Part shown: piece by piece, positions 38,103 through 50,959 of the stretch
How positions within the stretch are numbered: the first letter of the stretch is position 1
Layout: every line of letters begins with the position of its first letter
Source: Populus alba
Lineage: Eukaryota; Streptophyta; Magnoliopsida; Malpighiales; Salicaceae
Length of the DNA stretch: 64,000 nucleotides
Reading direction: 5' to 3'
Assembly (NCBI RefSeq): GCF_005239225.2
Contig: NC_133290.1
Location: 11,044,204 to 11,108,203, forward strand
Notes under the pieces: generated by a model
Told to the model about the DNA's origin: nothing
The model's input: the letters and a program-made list of their open reading frames with translations, nothing else
The model's database searches: none
Position numbers and translations under genes: made by a program

Positions 38103-41100
38103 ATGAGGAAAGGAGCCAAGAGAAAGAGAAGCCAGAAAGAAGAAGAAGCTGCTCCTGCTCGTGCTCCTGACAACCACAAAACCACCGAATCGACCAAGCC
38201 ACCTACTAGAGCTAAGCGGGTCAAGGCATCCAAACCCGAACCCGAACCTGAATACTTCGAGGACCAGCGCAACTTGGTGCTCTAATCTTTCACTCACTCG
38301 CATTATTTTGTTTCAATTAATTAATTATTTATTTTTTTGTTGAAGAATTCATGGATAACTTGTTGAATTTCTGTTTCTTAACAGGTTTTTTAAAAAATAA
38401 TAAAATCGGATTTTCTTAACAGGTTTTTTTTTTTTAAAAAATAAAATCGGATTTTTTCTTAGGTTATTCACATTGTTAATTAATAAATTAAAAGACTGGA
38501 AAAAGTTTAGTGTTAAGTTTAAGGTCAATAGATGCAGTTTGTTAGTTCATTTTTTTTTTCCGAATTCTGGCTCAGTTAGGTTAAAATTCTTAAACTGTGT
38601 AGTGTTTTTATAGCAAGGCTATTTTCCATTTTTTTTTTGGTTGAATTTGTGAGAGTGCGGTGTTGTTTTGAAGTTGGAACTCAAAAGTAAGCATTGTGAA
38701 ATTGTTTTCTTATGCAGGAAGATTTATGGAAGCAAATATTCCCCGTCGGTACAGAGGTTAGGTTTTGATTTTTTATTCTGTTCTTTGCTTTGTTGGCTGA
38801 ATTAATTATGTTGCTTATGGTTCTATTTTTTTTGGTTTACAGTGGGATCAATTGGACAAGGTTTACGGATTTAACTGGAATTTCTCTAATCTAGAGGTGG
38901 ATGTCATCAAATAACCCATGCCTTTCTTTTTTGTTATTTTTTTTTGGTAGAGTAGCGGCGCAGATAATTCTTAGTATGTATGTAAACTGAAATTACACCT
39001 CTTACTGGTCAGAATGCATTTGAAGAAGGAGGTGTTCTACATGGGAAGACAGTTTACCTTTTTGGGTGTACAGAGCGTGAGTTTCTTGTTAACTTGAAAC
39101 ACTAAATTTTTTCTAAAGTCTAAACAGGCTTCTCTAAATGGGTGGACATTGCATTGTTTTTGCTTGGTTTTCCCGTGTCCTGTCTTTTTCATTTGTCATG
39201 TGAATCTTACTTTGTTTCTTGTGTTTCTTCAGCTCAACTGGTCCCTTTCAAGGATGAAAACATATTAATCTACATACCTGCAGTGGTGGCGGTAAGTTTA
39301 TTGAAACAGTTGCTTTTGCATGTAATCTAATGTACATGTGTTCATCTGTGAAATTTTTTAAGGAGCGGACTTTATAAACTTCTTATCATCGTATATTTTT
39401 AATTTGTTTTTTATTCATGATAAAAGCAACATGCTTCATTTTGTACAAGGTTTAACTTTGCGTCTGGTTATGACATTTACACTGTCCCCACCTTTACACT
39501 TACTTAAACCTTGTATGATAAGGATCTGAGGTTTCTAGATATAGATGTCCAAGAAGTGCTTCCTTGCATTAAAGCACGTTGTGGGAGTGAAAGGTCATAG
39601 AACCCATACACTATATTTCTCATATTTCCTTTATGGCAATAGCAGGATCATAGAACTCTCTTTTCAAAGTTGGGAAGTGAGAATGCTGGTTCTGCAATTG
39701 TCCCCACCTTTACGCGTAGTCAAACCTCATATAAAATGAACTTAAGAAGGCCTATGTTTTATTATGAAGACATCCACTTTGTGTGCTTCTCAAGGCTAGA
39801 GATGAAGAGCTTGAGCATTTGTGTTTCGTATTGTTACTTTTCCAACACTTTTTTTCTTCCTAAGAGTTGCCTCATCACATGTTTCTTCATCTGTTCTAAT
39901 TTCAGAATTACAGTTGCTGATTGGTGTTGTTGTAAAGACAAGTGCCTCTAGTCTTTTTATTTTTTCCTGAAAAAAAATCCTCTGAATTAGTGGAAGTATG
40001 TCATTTCTTTTTGCTGCATTTCTCTTTGTTAAACATTTTATTTTACAGGTCGTGTCTCCTTTCCCTCCTTCTAATAAGATTGGAATTAAGTCAGTTCAGA
40101 GGGAGGTTGAAGAAATAATTCCCATGAAGCAAATGAAAATGGACTGGGTTCCTTATATACCTTTGGAAGACAGGTATTCCAAAGTAGATTTCTAATTGAT
40201 TTCATGGAGTCTCTCTCTTCTCAAATAATCTCTCAAGTTGCATTTTTTGTTCAATGTCTCTTTGTAACTTAAATCCTTCTCCAGAGAAAGCCGAGTTGAT
40301 AGACTGAGACATCAGATTTTTATTTTGAGTTGCACTCAGAGAAGGTACCTCCCCCCCTCTCAATCTTCCTGTTTATTTATTTATTTATATTTATAGATAT
40401 CATATAATTTCTAGTATTTTGTACGAGGTTGTTTCTTTCTCTATGGTTATTACTTAACCCCCCCCCCCTCAATCTTCCTGACTATTTATTTATTTACATT
40501 TTTATCTGCATTTTAAAGTTCCTTGAGCTATATGTATGGAGCACTGTTCTGATAGGAAGTTGGTTTTTGTATGTGGATTCTTAGTTATCCATTGGTTTTT
40601 GTATGCAGATTCTTAGTTGCCAGGACAGACTGCTCTTCAATTTCTTTATTGCTTCCCATTTTCACTAAATATATACTACAATCCTACATTGTATTCAAAT
40701 TACTTACGGGCATTTGTGGACAACTGATTTGGTACTTTTGTTGCTGGATAATCCAGTTCTATGTTTCTGCTTTTGAGAACTATTATCATATTATTCATTT
40801 TAACAGAAATAACTTAACCTTTTGCTATATTCTGGTTTCAAATTTCTCATTTTTCCTTGGTTATATGCACCTTCTAATATGGCAATTGGATGGCATTCTG
40901 CTCAATATCTATTGAACAAAATAATGACACATAATGACACATCAGGGATTGAATTTGAACAAAATAGAAGCAAGAGGAAGGTTCAACACTGTTATGTTCA
41001 TAGATCTGTTAGAAAATTTACAGCGAGCATGTTATTGCAATAGACATGAAAACTTACAGTTAGATCTTCCTTCAGCAGATTCTATTTGTAACATTTTCAC

Positions 41101-43390
41101 TTTAGTAATTCTCTTTTTTTTCTCTGATTCGTTAATCATCTGATGTTGAATACACACAAGCATACGATTTTTATGAGCACTATTGAGGTTTGTAGTGTTT
41201 CATTGAAATTTTCAGATACTATGATGTGTGTGTATCTTTGCATGTGCCTATTCCTATTCCCGTTGCTTATGCATATGGATTGCTTGCAGGGCTGCTTTGA
41301 AACATTTGAAGATTGATCGGATCAAGAAATACGAGTACTGCTTACCTTGTAAGTTTTGAGGAAATTTTATGATGTTTAGATTGCTGTATTTCACATGAAA
41401 TTCATTGTACTAAAATAGTGTTGTGAAAAGAATGGAAAAAAGTGCCCTTTAAGTTCTGACGAGCACCAAAAGTTTGTGGACCACAACATGTAAATTTTGC
41501 TGAACCATGTTTGGTTGCTTGCTTGACTAATCAGAGCATATGATAGTACAGCTCCTGCCTGTATCAGCTTTTAGCATTCTGTCATCTCTTATTGCCAATG
41601 TACGGGGGACTGTTCTATTCCTCTGAAATGCTTCCTCTTTTGACAGATTTCTACAACCCTCTTCAAGAAGATGAGCTTGAGCAGAGCACCGAGGTTCAAA
41701 TAATTTTCCCATCAGAACCAAAGCCAGTAAGTGAATAGCATGTAAAAGAAATGAATTGATGGAAACCAAGACCTTTGGATGTTGACAGATAGCTTGAGTT
41801 GAGATTCATTTAGAAATTATAGTTTATATTGTCAGTTAAGCAAACTGTTTTGCTTAGTTTAGTTGCTATGATAAGTGTAGCACTGATATACGATTCTGCA
41901 AATTGACCTTTTAGCATTGGTAATTGCAGATTTTTTGTGAATTTGATTGGGAATTAGATGAACTTCAGGTATGATTTTTATTTCTGATACTTGTCTTGGT
42001 TTAACTTGGATGGTTTTTCATGAAGTTGCTTTATTCATTCCTTCATTCTTTTGAATGCTTGATAACCACTATGACATTTGGCCTTATGGAAGAATTGGTT
42101 TGAACGTATGGCTATGGTAGTCATCTTCTAAATCTACCATTTCAGTGTGTAGAATTGGATTGTCTCCTGCATGTTTGAAGGAATTATGTGGAAATGGTGT
42201 ATGCCTAGTAACATATTCCTGAACTCTCCTCACCTGATAAGTACAAACCATGCCTTGATATTTCCTGTCAGGAGTTCTTGGGGAATATATTTGTCCTATC
42301 ATTTCTCAACTCTGACAAAATTCTTCCCTGAACCACCTCCCTACCCTTGTAAAGAAAGAACAACTAGTTTGTATTAAGATCTATCTATTAACCTGCAGGA
42401 GTTCATTGATAAGCTGATCCAGGAGGAGGAATTATCTGAAGATCAAAAGGATGCCTTTAAGGTGAATTTTATGAAATATATTCAAATATTTCATTGTTTC
42501 ATCCTATTTTTGTTAATAATTGAACCTTGTATCTTTGTTTTCTTAGGAATTTGTCAAGGAGAAAGTTCGAGAAGCGAAGAAAGCTAATAGAGAGGTAACT
42601 TGTTTGGTTCTGTTTGGTTTGCAAGTGCAAGTGGGAGGTCTTTAGCTGCTTTGTAACAAGTTTCCTTTGGTGCAGGCTAGGGAAGCCAGGAGAAAGGCCC
42701 TGGAAGAAATGAGTGAGGAAACTAGAAGAGCGATAGAAAATCTGAGGTTCTACAAGTTCTATCCTGTGCAAACGCCCGATACACCTGACATATCAAAAGT
42801 GAAGGTAGAGTGTTACAATATCCACAAGGACATCATTTTGTGAAAGCAGCTTTTGATTAATAGTTTGTTTATAGTTGCTATTAATTTTTCTTAAGAATAG
42901 GAAATCTAATTGCAGTAGAGACATTTTACCCTGGGACAGCCTGTTGAATATTCAACCTCCGACTTTTTATCATTGAAATGTCACCTGGAGAGAGCTTGGC
43001 AGTTTTGACGTCCTTTATGTACTTCCAGTGTACAGCATATGATGCCCTGCCTTGACTCCTTGGTATTATGCTTTGAATTACTAAGAGAAAAGAAAAAAAA
43101 AATCTGATTGTGGTTCAGACAGTTCGCAACCTTTATGATTACCTTCTCAAGGGAACATCTAGATTTGTTTCCTTAAGTCCTTGATTTCCAAGTGTTACTC
43201 GATTTCCAAGTGTTAGTAGATTTTCCCTGGTCAAAGAGGGTAGACCATGAAGTATTAGTAGAATCTTCAGACCTTGCACTTTCCTTTTTCCACGAAGTGA
43301 ATTTCTGAATTCCTTGTGATGTTTGCTGATTTTCCCTTGCAGGCATCATTTATAAACAGGTATTATGGGAAGGCTCATGAGGTTCTGTGA
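38103..43390 (+). CDS. HIT4: HEAT INTOLERANT 4 (HIT4) homologue, 14 exons
   Basis: Exons join in frame to 346 aa: 38103-38276, 38718-38756, 38843-38896, 39013-39076, 39233-39291, 40049-40173, 40285-40344, 41290-41348, 41647-41726, 41930-41968, 42399-42461, 42547-42594, 42676-42804 and 43343-43390. All introns are GT-AG. The basic N terminus (MRKGAKRKRSQKEEE; RAKRVKASKPE) looks like a nuclear signal. Hallmark segments match Arabidopsis HIT4: LWKQIFPVGTEWDQLDKVYG, LFGCTEPQLVPF, IGIKSVQREVEEIIPMKQMK, YEYCLPYFYNP, ELEQSTEVQIIFPSEP, and the C-terminal FINRYYGKAHEVL. A charged coiled-coil-like stretch spans exons 11-13. HIT4 is a plant-specific chromocentre protein needed for heat-induced chromatin decondensation and release of silencing; that role is family knowledge. 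The gene converges on CPR5, with 655 bp between stop codons. Confidence 0.95.
38376..38455. repeat. Short tandem duplication in HIT4 intron 1
   Basis: TTCTTAACAGGTTTTTT plus A-rich sequence and ATAAAATCGGATTTT occurs twice in succession. Each copy contains a possible splice acceptor (TTAACAG), upstream of the acceptor that keeps frame (38,717). Confidence 0.75.
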
Positions 43391-44045
43391 GTGGATACAT
43401 CTAGGACAGGGATGACAGTTGTTTGAAGCCTGCTTCGGCTGCAAAGAATCAAATTTAAAGGTTTTGCTTACCATGAAGCTGGGAGGAGGCATGCCTCCGG
43501 TGCCACAGTTTCACTTTATCATTCTCGGCGTCTCAGGAGATACAAACTTTGCAGTTTCAAAACTTTTTGAGAGTCAGTCAGGCGCACATTTTTACTTTAG
43601 CAGGCATTTGTAAGATACATTGTTGAGGTTATTCAAATTTTCTAGGTATCGGCCGGCAGTGAAATCCACCTGTCGCTTGGATTTCTCTTTGGTTTCCCGT
43701 CCATTTCATCCACATATTAGTTATTATGACCAGAAGTTTTAGTCCCAAAACGAGTTACAGTATTTCAACATTACAATAAACGACCGAATTTATAATAAAT
43801 GACTGGATGCCCTTGTAGCTCTTATTTTCGTAATCAGTTCTGAATTTTCCAGGTTGTTTGAGGTACATCGGTGGATAAAGTAACATGTCAGTTCACACAG
43901 CAGCCCACCTTATTTATTTTCAGCAAAAACATAACTCTTGGGCAGGTTGGCATACAGTGCAGGTAAATTACATACAGAAAGACGGAAGCTTGATCAGTTG
44001 TGAATATGTATGGGAGCGAGCTTTCCTTGGCTTCTAACTCTTGGC
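43391..44045. other. Shared 3' region between HIT4 and CPR5
   Basis: The two genes are transcribed towards each other, and these 655 bp must hold both 3' untranslated regions and poly(A) sites. AATAAA-like hexamers occur on the plus strand near 43,773 (CAATAAAC) and 43,793 (TAATAAAT). No other gene is seen. Confidence 0.6.
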
Positions 44046-47000
44046 TCAATCATCCGTTTTACCAGAGAAAAAATGATCTGCCCATTCACCAGGGCCAGCA
44101 AATGGCAAGAGACCACAGCACAATGGTAGAAGCAGGAGGGAAGTCGCGTAGAAAAGTGATCGCCGGAGCCAATATGGACATATTGTGCTAGGTTTTGTCC
44201 CTCGGGCGATGGCCGTGACGGTGACGGGCCCGTGAAGCAGACAGAACAAAGTCGATGGACATACATTAGAGAAGAACTGCAGCGCGCATAAAGCTTCCCA
44301 ATACAGAAGCCAGTGCGATCCACTCCCTCCCAGTGTATCCACACAAAGTTTGCCAGTAAAACCACAGACAGCTCCCAACAGCAGCAGAATGAAAGTTATT
44401 GGCATTGTCCGGTGTTGAGATGAGGAGCGTTGAACAAGCAAAAAAGCAACTGCAAGGATAATTAGGATGCCAAATGCCATTTGGCTCACAACTTGAACTT
44501 GACACATGAGTACCTGTAGCCAGGAATTAAAGGATGAAAAAGGCTTGACGGACCACCCGAATTTGGACTCCTGAAACAGATAACCAGAAACATATAAATA
44601 TTTCCTAGACATCTGGAATGATTGTAACTAAGGCAGAAGAATATATAGCAAAGAAAATAAAAAATCATCTCATCTGTTGCTCAAGGAATGGAATAGAAAT
44701 TGTTCAAAACATATGACAGAGATAAAACAATGGTTAGGGCTCTGTTTTAGATCGAGATTGCTAAATCATGTTTAAGTTTGAAAAAAAGGGAATTTGGTCA
44801 CAGTTTCCATTCTGCTCATCAAGTTTCAAACATTATGGAATGATTTGACTATAAAGCCTGCCCAAGCAACTCCCAAGTCCTTACTTTTACCATCTACCTC
44901 AAGGCCCGAGCTAATATGCTCCTGATTTTATAGTTCTATTTAAAACTTCTCTTTTAATAGCCTCTCTGTGGTCTCTGTTGTTGCTTGGGGAAGCACCTTC
45001 GCTAGTACCTAGTACTAGAAAAAGAGCATGTAGAACCAGACCGCCATACCAACAAAGATGATGGTTACAGACATCTCACGAAACTAAATCAAATGGCATT
45101 AGCAAGAAGACATGGTCCTTGCCTTGTGCAAAAGAGAGCAGGATTCAGTAGCTTCTTTGATCCTTTTGTATGAATAAACATACGCGCTGTATGATAGCGA
45201 GGCAGACATGATGATCAAACCAGCAACAAGACAGTCCGAGCACTTTCTATGCAGCTCGGCATGCCTTGTGTCTTCTAATTGAGTCTTGAACTTGTCAATT
45301 TCAAAGGATGCCTTTGACATGCCCATTACTAATTTTGATCTCCCCAGATAATTTGATTCTGAGGTGAGATTCAACAATTCCTCTTCCAACTTCAGTTTTT
45401 TCATTGCAAGACCAATCTCTATTTCCTTCAGGTCATTAGAACGGGCTTGCTCGACAACAGATCTCTCAATAGCGCTAAACGTGTTAATTACAGGGTATGA
45501 GCTAGGAGCACAGGCTAGCTGGTTGGTTTGTCTGTGAAGGGCAAGTTCTTGGCCCAAGCTACCCATGGATATGTTCTCTTCTACCTTTTCAAGTACATGT
45601 GTTTGATCCCCAGTCAAAGTAGTGGGCAAGTCTGTTTCTGAGTCACAATCTTTGATACAGGTGCTCCTGGCACAGCCAACACTTTTATTGGGAGTCCTGC
45701 CTGGAGCAGAAATATCTAGGTTCTGGTGGATTAAGGCAGGTGGTCTCTTGTTGATAGAGGATTCATCAATCAATCTAAGAGTACTCAATGTGCTCCCAAA
45801 TGAATTCTGAAAATTTCTTGCAAAGAAATCAAATTTGTCACCAAAGACCTGTTGCACATAGGGTGTAAGGTCAGCATTTTGTGGCCTGCCTGATGTTGAC
45901 AAGTACACGAGGGAACTTGACCAGAGTCAATGGATAAGTGAGCAGTTAAGGTCTGGCTTACACTGGCTAAAGATTCTCTGACAGCTGAAGTGCAGATCTG
46001 CATGCAAGCAGACACATTAAGTTCGGTTTTCCCAACATTCCAAACATCAATAAAATTAGAACAAACAGACTCCAAAACAAAGAGGAAGCATGCAAAGGCA
46101 AATTTGTCTAATTCATGTGATTTTACAGAGCTGCAGTGAAAAATTTACTAGATGGGCATCTGATTGCCTTGTTATCTAAGTATGAACTGTTTGACAAACG
46201 GTCCATTTGAGTGACATAACTAATATGTTCTTCCATATGCAGAATAACAAAATGTACGGCAGAAGGGATGTTAAACCATAATAGTGACTTCAAAGTTCTA
46301 TTTCTGAGAGGCGAATATAAAATACATGTTAGTCTTGAAAGAGGCAAAAACTTTACCATTGAAAGATGATCAACAGACAATCTTTCACCTGCTGCATCTT
46401 TCCTCTCCAGAACCTACAATAATAAAAAAAAAAGCAACAAATGAACAATATCAACTGACAAATACTAATCATTAAAAAAGGCGCAAATGATAAAGATGCT
46501 TTAATCCTTGCAACATTACTGTGAAAAAGCCATCGGCATGTTTTTAATGAGATTTTTCACAAGGCAAGTCATTTCATTAGGAAGATCAGAAATCTCACAG
46601 AACATTCCTGAATGAAACCAAAGGGAGAAAAAGCTAATAGTATACATACGACAATTACAAAGTGAAAACAAAACCTTAAAAAGGAAGACAAATGGAATTT
46701 AATTTTTTTTTTCTAATGCTTTTATTTTACAAAAATGAAAGGCTATTGATAAAAATAGCAGTCATGACTCAATACAAAATGTCAAGATCTCAGGTTCAAA
46801 CAAACAGCTCTGAAGATGTTAAAGGTTAACTTCATAACCAATCACCAATCTATTCTGTATATTTAAGAGAAGGCAGAGTCCAGTTCACATTTTGATTCAC
46901 CAAGTAATACAAGTTAAAACAATACAACTGATGCCACAAACATACATCCTGCAAGGATGAAACTTTTCATTGCATGAGTAACTGTAAACTGTAAACCTAA

Positions 47001-48206
47001 TATCAAAATTAATTCAACCACCAAATGATATTAGACTGCAAGCATAGTGTTGAATAAAATACTGGACACTGCTTGGGATACACTAATTAGATACATATCA
47101 ATGCACAAATCAAAGTAAGCCATAAGAGACTAATAGATTTGAACAGATTTATGTAAGCAAAATAAGAAACATGCAACTAACAATATGCGCGCATACAAGT
47201 AAAAGCATGTAAATAACTGTAAGCCATGCAGTACGCAAATAGCAATAGAACATCCACATTAATAACAGCATGAAAGGTCTGTCTCAATCCCCTACTGCTT
47301 TCCCCTAGCACCAAAACAATGGATAAAAGGCAGATATCTGTCTCTAAGAAATTTACATGTATCTTAATGACCTTCAATTGTACATTATATCCATACATTT
47401 TTGATACAGTTGCTTAGAAACCTTTTATTCACAGACCAAACCCTTAATCATTGCAATACCAGCTTGCAGAACACAATTCAAGTCAATTACTGAATTTCGT
47501 GAAAAACATAGTTAATCAAAGGCTAACTTCCAAAAGTTTGTAACCCATGTTGGAGTTCCGTGGCTGCATATCTAAGTCAATACATAAACTCAAAGTGCAT
47601 TCAGGGAGCTAAACACTCCACAACATAAGAAAATCTACCAACAATCTCCATAGCATTCCAAAACCATCTATCTCAATTCCAACAAATCAACCAACAGCAT
47701 ACAAATTTGAATAACATATAACCAAAAAAAAGGGAAACCCTAAAATTTCCCAACCCAAGCATATCACCTTAAGAAACTAAACAAACACCAAAAAGAACCA
47801 AACTTTATGAACCAAAACCACTAATTTCAATCGCATTGCTTGCAAAACAGAAAATTGAAGAAACCTGAGCAACAACAGCAGCAAAAGACATCCCAAGATG
47901 TAATGCAATAGCCTCCACATTACCATCACCTACACCGCCCCTGTGCCTAAGCGGAGCAAAAACCACCTTGGGGCTTCGTCGTTTGTATGCCACGTTCGAA
48001 ATTCTATTCATAGAGGCAGTAACAGAGGAAGAAGAAGATGACGAAGGCGGCGGCGGCTTTATGGTTGTGTCTTTAAAGATTCTTTTTTTCTTCTTTCTGT
48101 ATGTGGGTTTAAGGTTATAACCATTCTCCACCGCTGGATTTGAATGATCAGTGGGGGTTGGTTCTTGGATCGTTAGAGAAGGAGAAGGAGATGGATCGGT
48201 GTCCAT
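44046..48206 (-). CDS. CPR5: CPR5, transmembrane nucleoporin and immunity regulator
   Basis: Five exons join in frame to 561 aa (Arabidopsis CPR5 is about 564): 48206-47865, 46413-46357, 45997-45962, 45848-45123 and 44570-44046. Exon 1 has a Pro/Ser-rich start and a basic cluster (YRKKKKRIFK), then HLGMSFAAVVAQ. Residues about 285-345 are helical and coiled-coil-like (LKEIEIGLAMKKLKLEEELL; KFKTQLEDTR). Five hydrophobic segments follow at about 351-372, 414-433, 444-464, 474-500 and 525-544. TMPITFILLLLGAVCGFTGK and LCVDTLGG mark the conserved C-terminal half. Exon 4 ends AAG|GCAAGG; no GT donor keeps the frame before a stop, so intron 4 is a GC-AG intron. In Arabidopsis CPR5 is a nuclear-pore membrane protein restraining salicylate-linked immunity and cell death. 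Confidence 0.95.
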
Positions 48207-49826
48207 GGAAGAGAAGAGGAGGCCTCAACGACCGCTTCTTTTAAAAATTTCAAAATTATTACCACAGAGAGAGGACTGTGAAGCTATTAGAAGTTGTAGC
48301 GGAAACAACAGAGCGTGTGTTGGGGGTTGAGTTAGCTTTTTCTTAACGTCCAAGGATGTTTTTTCATCGTTTGGACTGTCTGTACTGTTTAGTACCTGAA
48401 TGAATGTTTGTTTCTTGGTTTTAAAAATATTTTTTTTAAAAATATTTTTTTATATTTTTATTTATTTTAAATTAATATATTTTTAATATTTTTAAATAAT
48501 TTTAATGTGTTGATATTGAAAATAATTTTTAAAAAGTAAAAAAAATATTATCTTAATACATTTTAACATGAAAAATACTTTAAAAAACAACCATAATCAC
48601 ACTTTAAAAAAACTCGCTAGTACTTTTATTTTTGTTTTGATTAATCTTCATGTATGTATTTAAATATATTTATTTTTTTAGTGAGTGTGTTAATTATTTT
48701 TTTAAAAATATTTTTTATTTGAAATTATATTAAAATAATATTTTTTTATTTTCTATTTTTTTTACTATCCTTATATTAAAATGATAAAAAAAATAAATTT
48801 AAATTTTATAAAAATATAATTTTAAACATGTTATCAAATTGCTAAATGGGTCGCATGTCACATTGCAGAACGTCTCTGTCCTGGCCATTTTCTTGTTTAG
48901 TCAACGCTATGAAGTGGTGTATGTGCCTGCCTCCTATCCAAAAAACTCAAAATTACCAAGCAAAAATTAAACACCAGGGAAGGATGAAAAATATATAAAA
49001 ATTCTTAATCAAAACAACTCAATCGAAAAAATCACCAAAATTCTTTGCAACAAAGGCCTTTCAGATCCAAGAAAATGGATAAAAAAGTCAGATAGTTGTA
49101 AGATGGTGTGATTTGTTGAACAATCATAGCAAGCTTGTTCATGGCAGCCCAAACATTTCCAGGCTAGACACCAAATAAAAGTATATTATATCATCACGTT
49201 ACACCAAATATGGCAAACTATACTATTATATAAATATCCTTTTGGATTTTTCAACTCACTACTTTTTATTTAATTATAACTCATGGTACATCCATGTGGC
49301 ATGCTGTTAAAAACAATAAAAAAGAGTATAATTTTGAAATCAATCGATAAACATGAATTGAGAACTTTTGAAACTTAGAGAATTCAATTGAAATAAAATA
49401 AGTATCAACATACTAATTTTAGAATATGTTTGTTTGTATTGTTACCAAACACTTTTTTGGTAATAATGAAATCTAGTTTCGAAATTGTAGGACCTATACT
49501 TTTTGCGTTTAAACCGCAAGCTTATAAAAAACACCAATAACTTGCTTTTTAAGAGATCCAAAAGTCATCAACCTTGTCCATTGACAAAAATATTAATTCA
49601 CTATGTAGACCATAAATTTTTACACTCTCAAAATTACCTCCATCCTCTCCAACTAACTTTCTTTTCCCATATATGCATTTCTCTCCTCATTTTATTCTCT
49701 CAAGTTCCTACCTAGATCTTCCATCATTTTTCTAAAAAAATAACAACACTCTTACCTGACCTAACCATATTTCTACATTGAAATACTTCACAACATATCT
49801 ATTACCTTGTAACAACACTCGTAACA
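48207..49826. other. Upstream of CPR5; AT-rich, MITE-like debris
   Basis: This includes the CPR5 promoter; no clear TATA box was identified. Bases 48,411-48,600 have an AT-rich MITE-like body (TTTTAATGTGTTGATATTGAAAA) ending in AACAACCATAATCACAC. No gene is supportable. The Harbinger remnant that follows may extend back into 49,430-49,826. Confidence 0.45.
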
Positions 49827-50257
49827 GATCTTGTTGTTGTATTAATGGCGTTGCATAATTATATTAGAAGGAAGTCTCAGAAAGATATGGTGTTTAATGA
49901 GTTTGATCGTCATTCTAACTTTGTTCCACAAGATATATTACTCAAAGTCGTCCCAAATTATCAAACACAATCATCAGATAGACCTTCACGTATGGATTAT
50001 ATATGTGATGACATTGCGACAAATTTAGTGGATGAATAAAAAATTAATATATCTATTAAGTTGTTATTTTTGATAATGTAAGTTTTATGATGCAAATGAA
50101 TAAATAAAGTAATGTCATTTTTTGGTAATTATATAGTTAACGGCAACTTCTAACACATTTTCAACTATAACTCACTTTTACTTGCTAAATGAAAATTGAT
50201 TTTTTAATTGTTTTTTCAAATATCAACCACAAAACTACATCAAAAACAAAAACACCC
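49827..50257 (+). pseudogene. Harbinger transposase C-terminal remnant with a terminal repeat
   Basis: Residues LVVVLMALHNYIRRKSQKD... to TNLVDE (49,827-50,039) match the last 70 or so residues of the transposase at 29,808 (IVVASMALHNYIRRRSQDD...). The catalytic exons are missing. A candidate right terminus at about 50,222-50,257, reverse-complemented, reads GGGTGTTTTTGTTTTTGATG and then TAGTTTTGTGGTTG, close to the left end of the 8.2-kb element. A possible opposite end near 49,428 is unconvincing. It is a deletion derivative of a related but different copy. Confidence 0.7.
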
Positions 50258-50360
50258 TTGATTTCCTTAAGTGAAGCTCTAAATTTTATCTTTTTTTATT
50301 ATATATATATATATAAAGTTTTAATTTTTGTTGCTATTAGCGGTTGTTATTATCAACTTT

Positions 50361-50959
50361 ATGGAGGGAAAGCACAAGAAAGCTGGGGGTCGGCTTGTTT
50401 CCTTTGTAACCAAAGGAAAGCTGCACTCAAGAGACCTAAAACCCTAGAGCAGGTAAATTCCAGAGACAATTCATCCCCATTAAATATTATTTATATTTAG
50501 TTTTTTTTTTAGCGATAACTAATATGAACCGATAGTAAAATTAGTTTGGTTTCTTTTATTTTTTGGTTATTAAAAAAGAAGGAAGATATACATGGAGTGT
50601 TTCTTTGAGGTATTTGAGAAAAAGACTTATAAGGTGATTGTGGAAAACCAGCTGCTTAAGCTCATTGAGCGGATTGCTATTGGCGTGTCCAATGGGAAAG
50701 GTCATATATAAAAAATAAAGTTTTTTTTTTTTTTTATTATGTTTGTTTCTTTTGTATTCGTTTTGTGAGTTTGTTTTGCTTTTTATTGTCTATTGCAGAT
50801 TTGACAATGCTTGCTTATGTTTTATCTGGATTGAATTGCTACCATAATTATGGGCTAGATCTTTTTATTTTGTCTATTGATGAAGACATTATTGGATATA
50901 GGGATGACTCACTTGAGATTGTCAAAAGGAATGAAATTTTGGATATGGAGATTCAATGA
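50361..50959 (+). pseudogene. CTU1/NCS6 (cytosolic tRNA 2-thiolation) pseudogene, 5' part
   Basis: Three exon-like blocks match the N-terminal third of CTU1. Block 1 (50,361-50,452) has an ATG and a GGRL start, then, after a frameshift, CFLCNQRKAALKRPKTLEQ followed by a GT donor. Block 2 (about 50,588-50,702) reads ECFFEVFEKKTYKVIVENQL, then a decayed PP-loop (GVSNGKG where SGGKDS is expected). Block 3 (50,799-50,959) reads [34 protein letters not shown] and EIVKRNEI, then diverges to a stop. CTU1 thiolates the wobble uridine of some tRNAs. The broken frame, damaged ATP-binding loop and missing C-terminal two thirds show that this copy is dead. Intron-like gaps remain, so it arose by DNA duplication rather than by retroposition. 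The functional gene must lie elsewhere. Confidence 0.8.
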
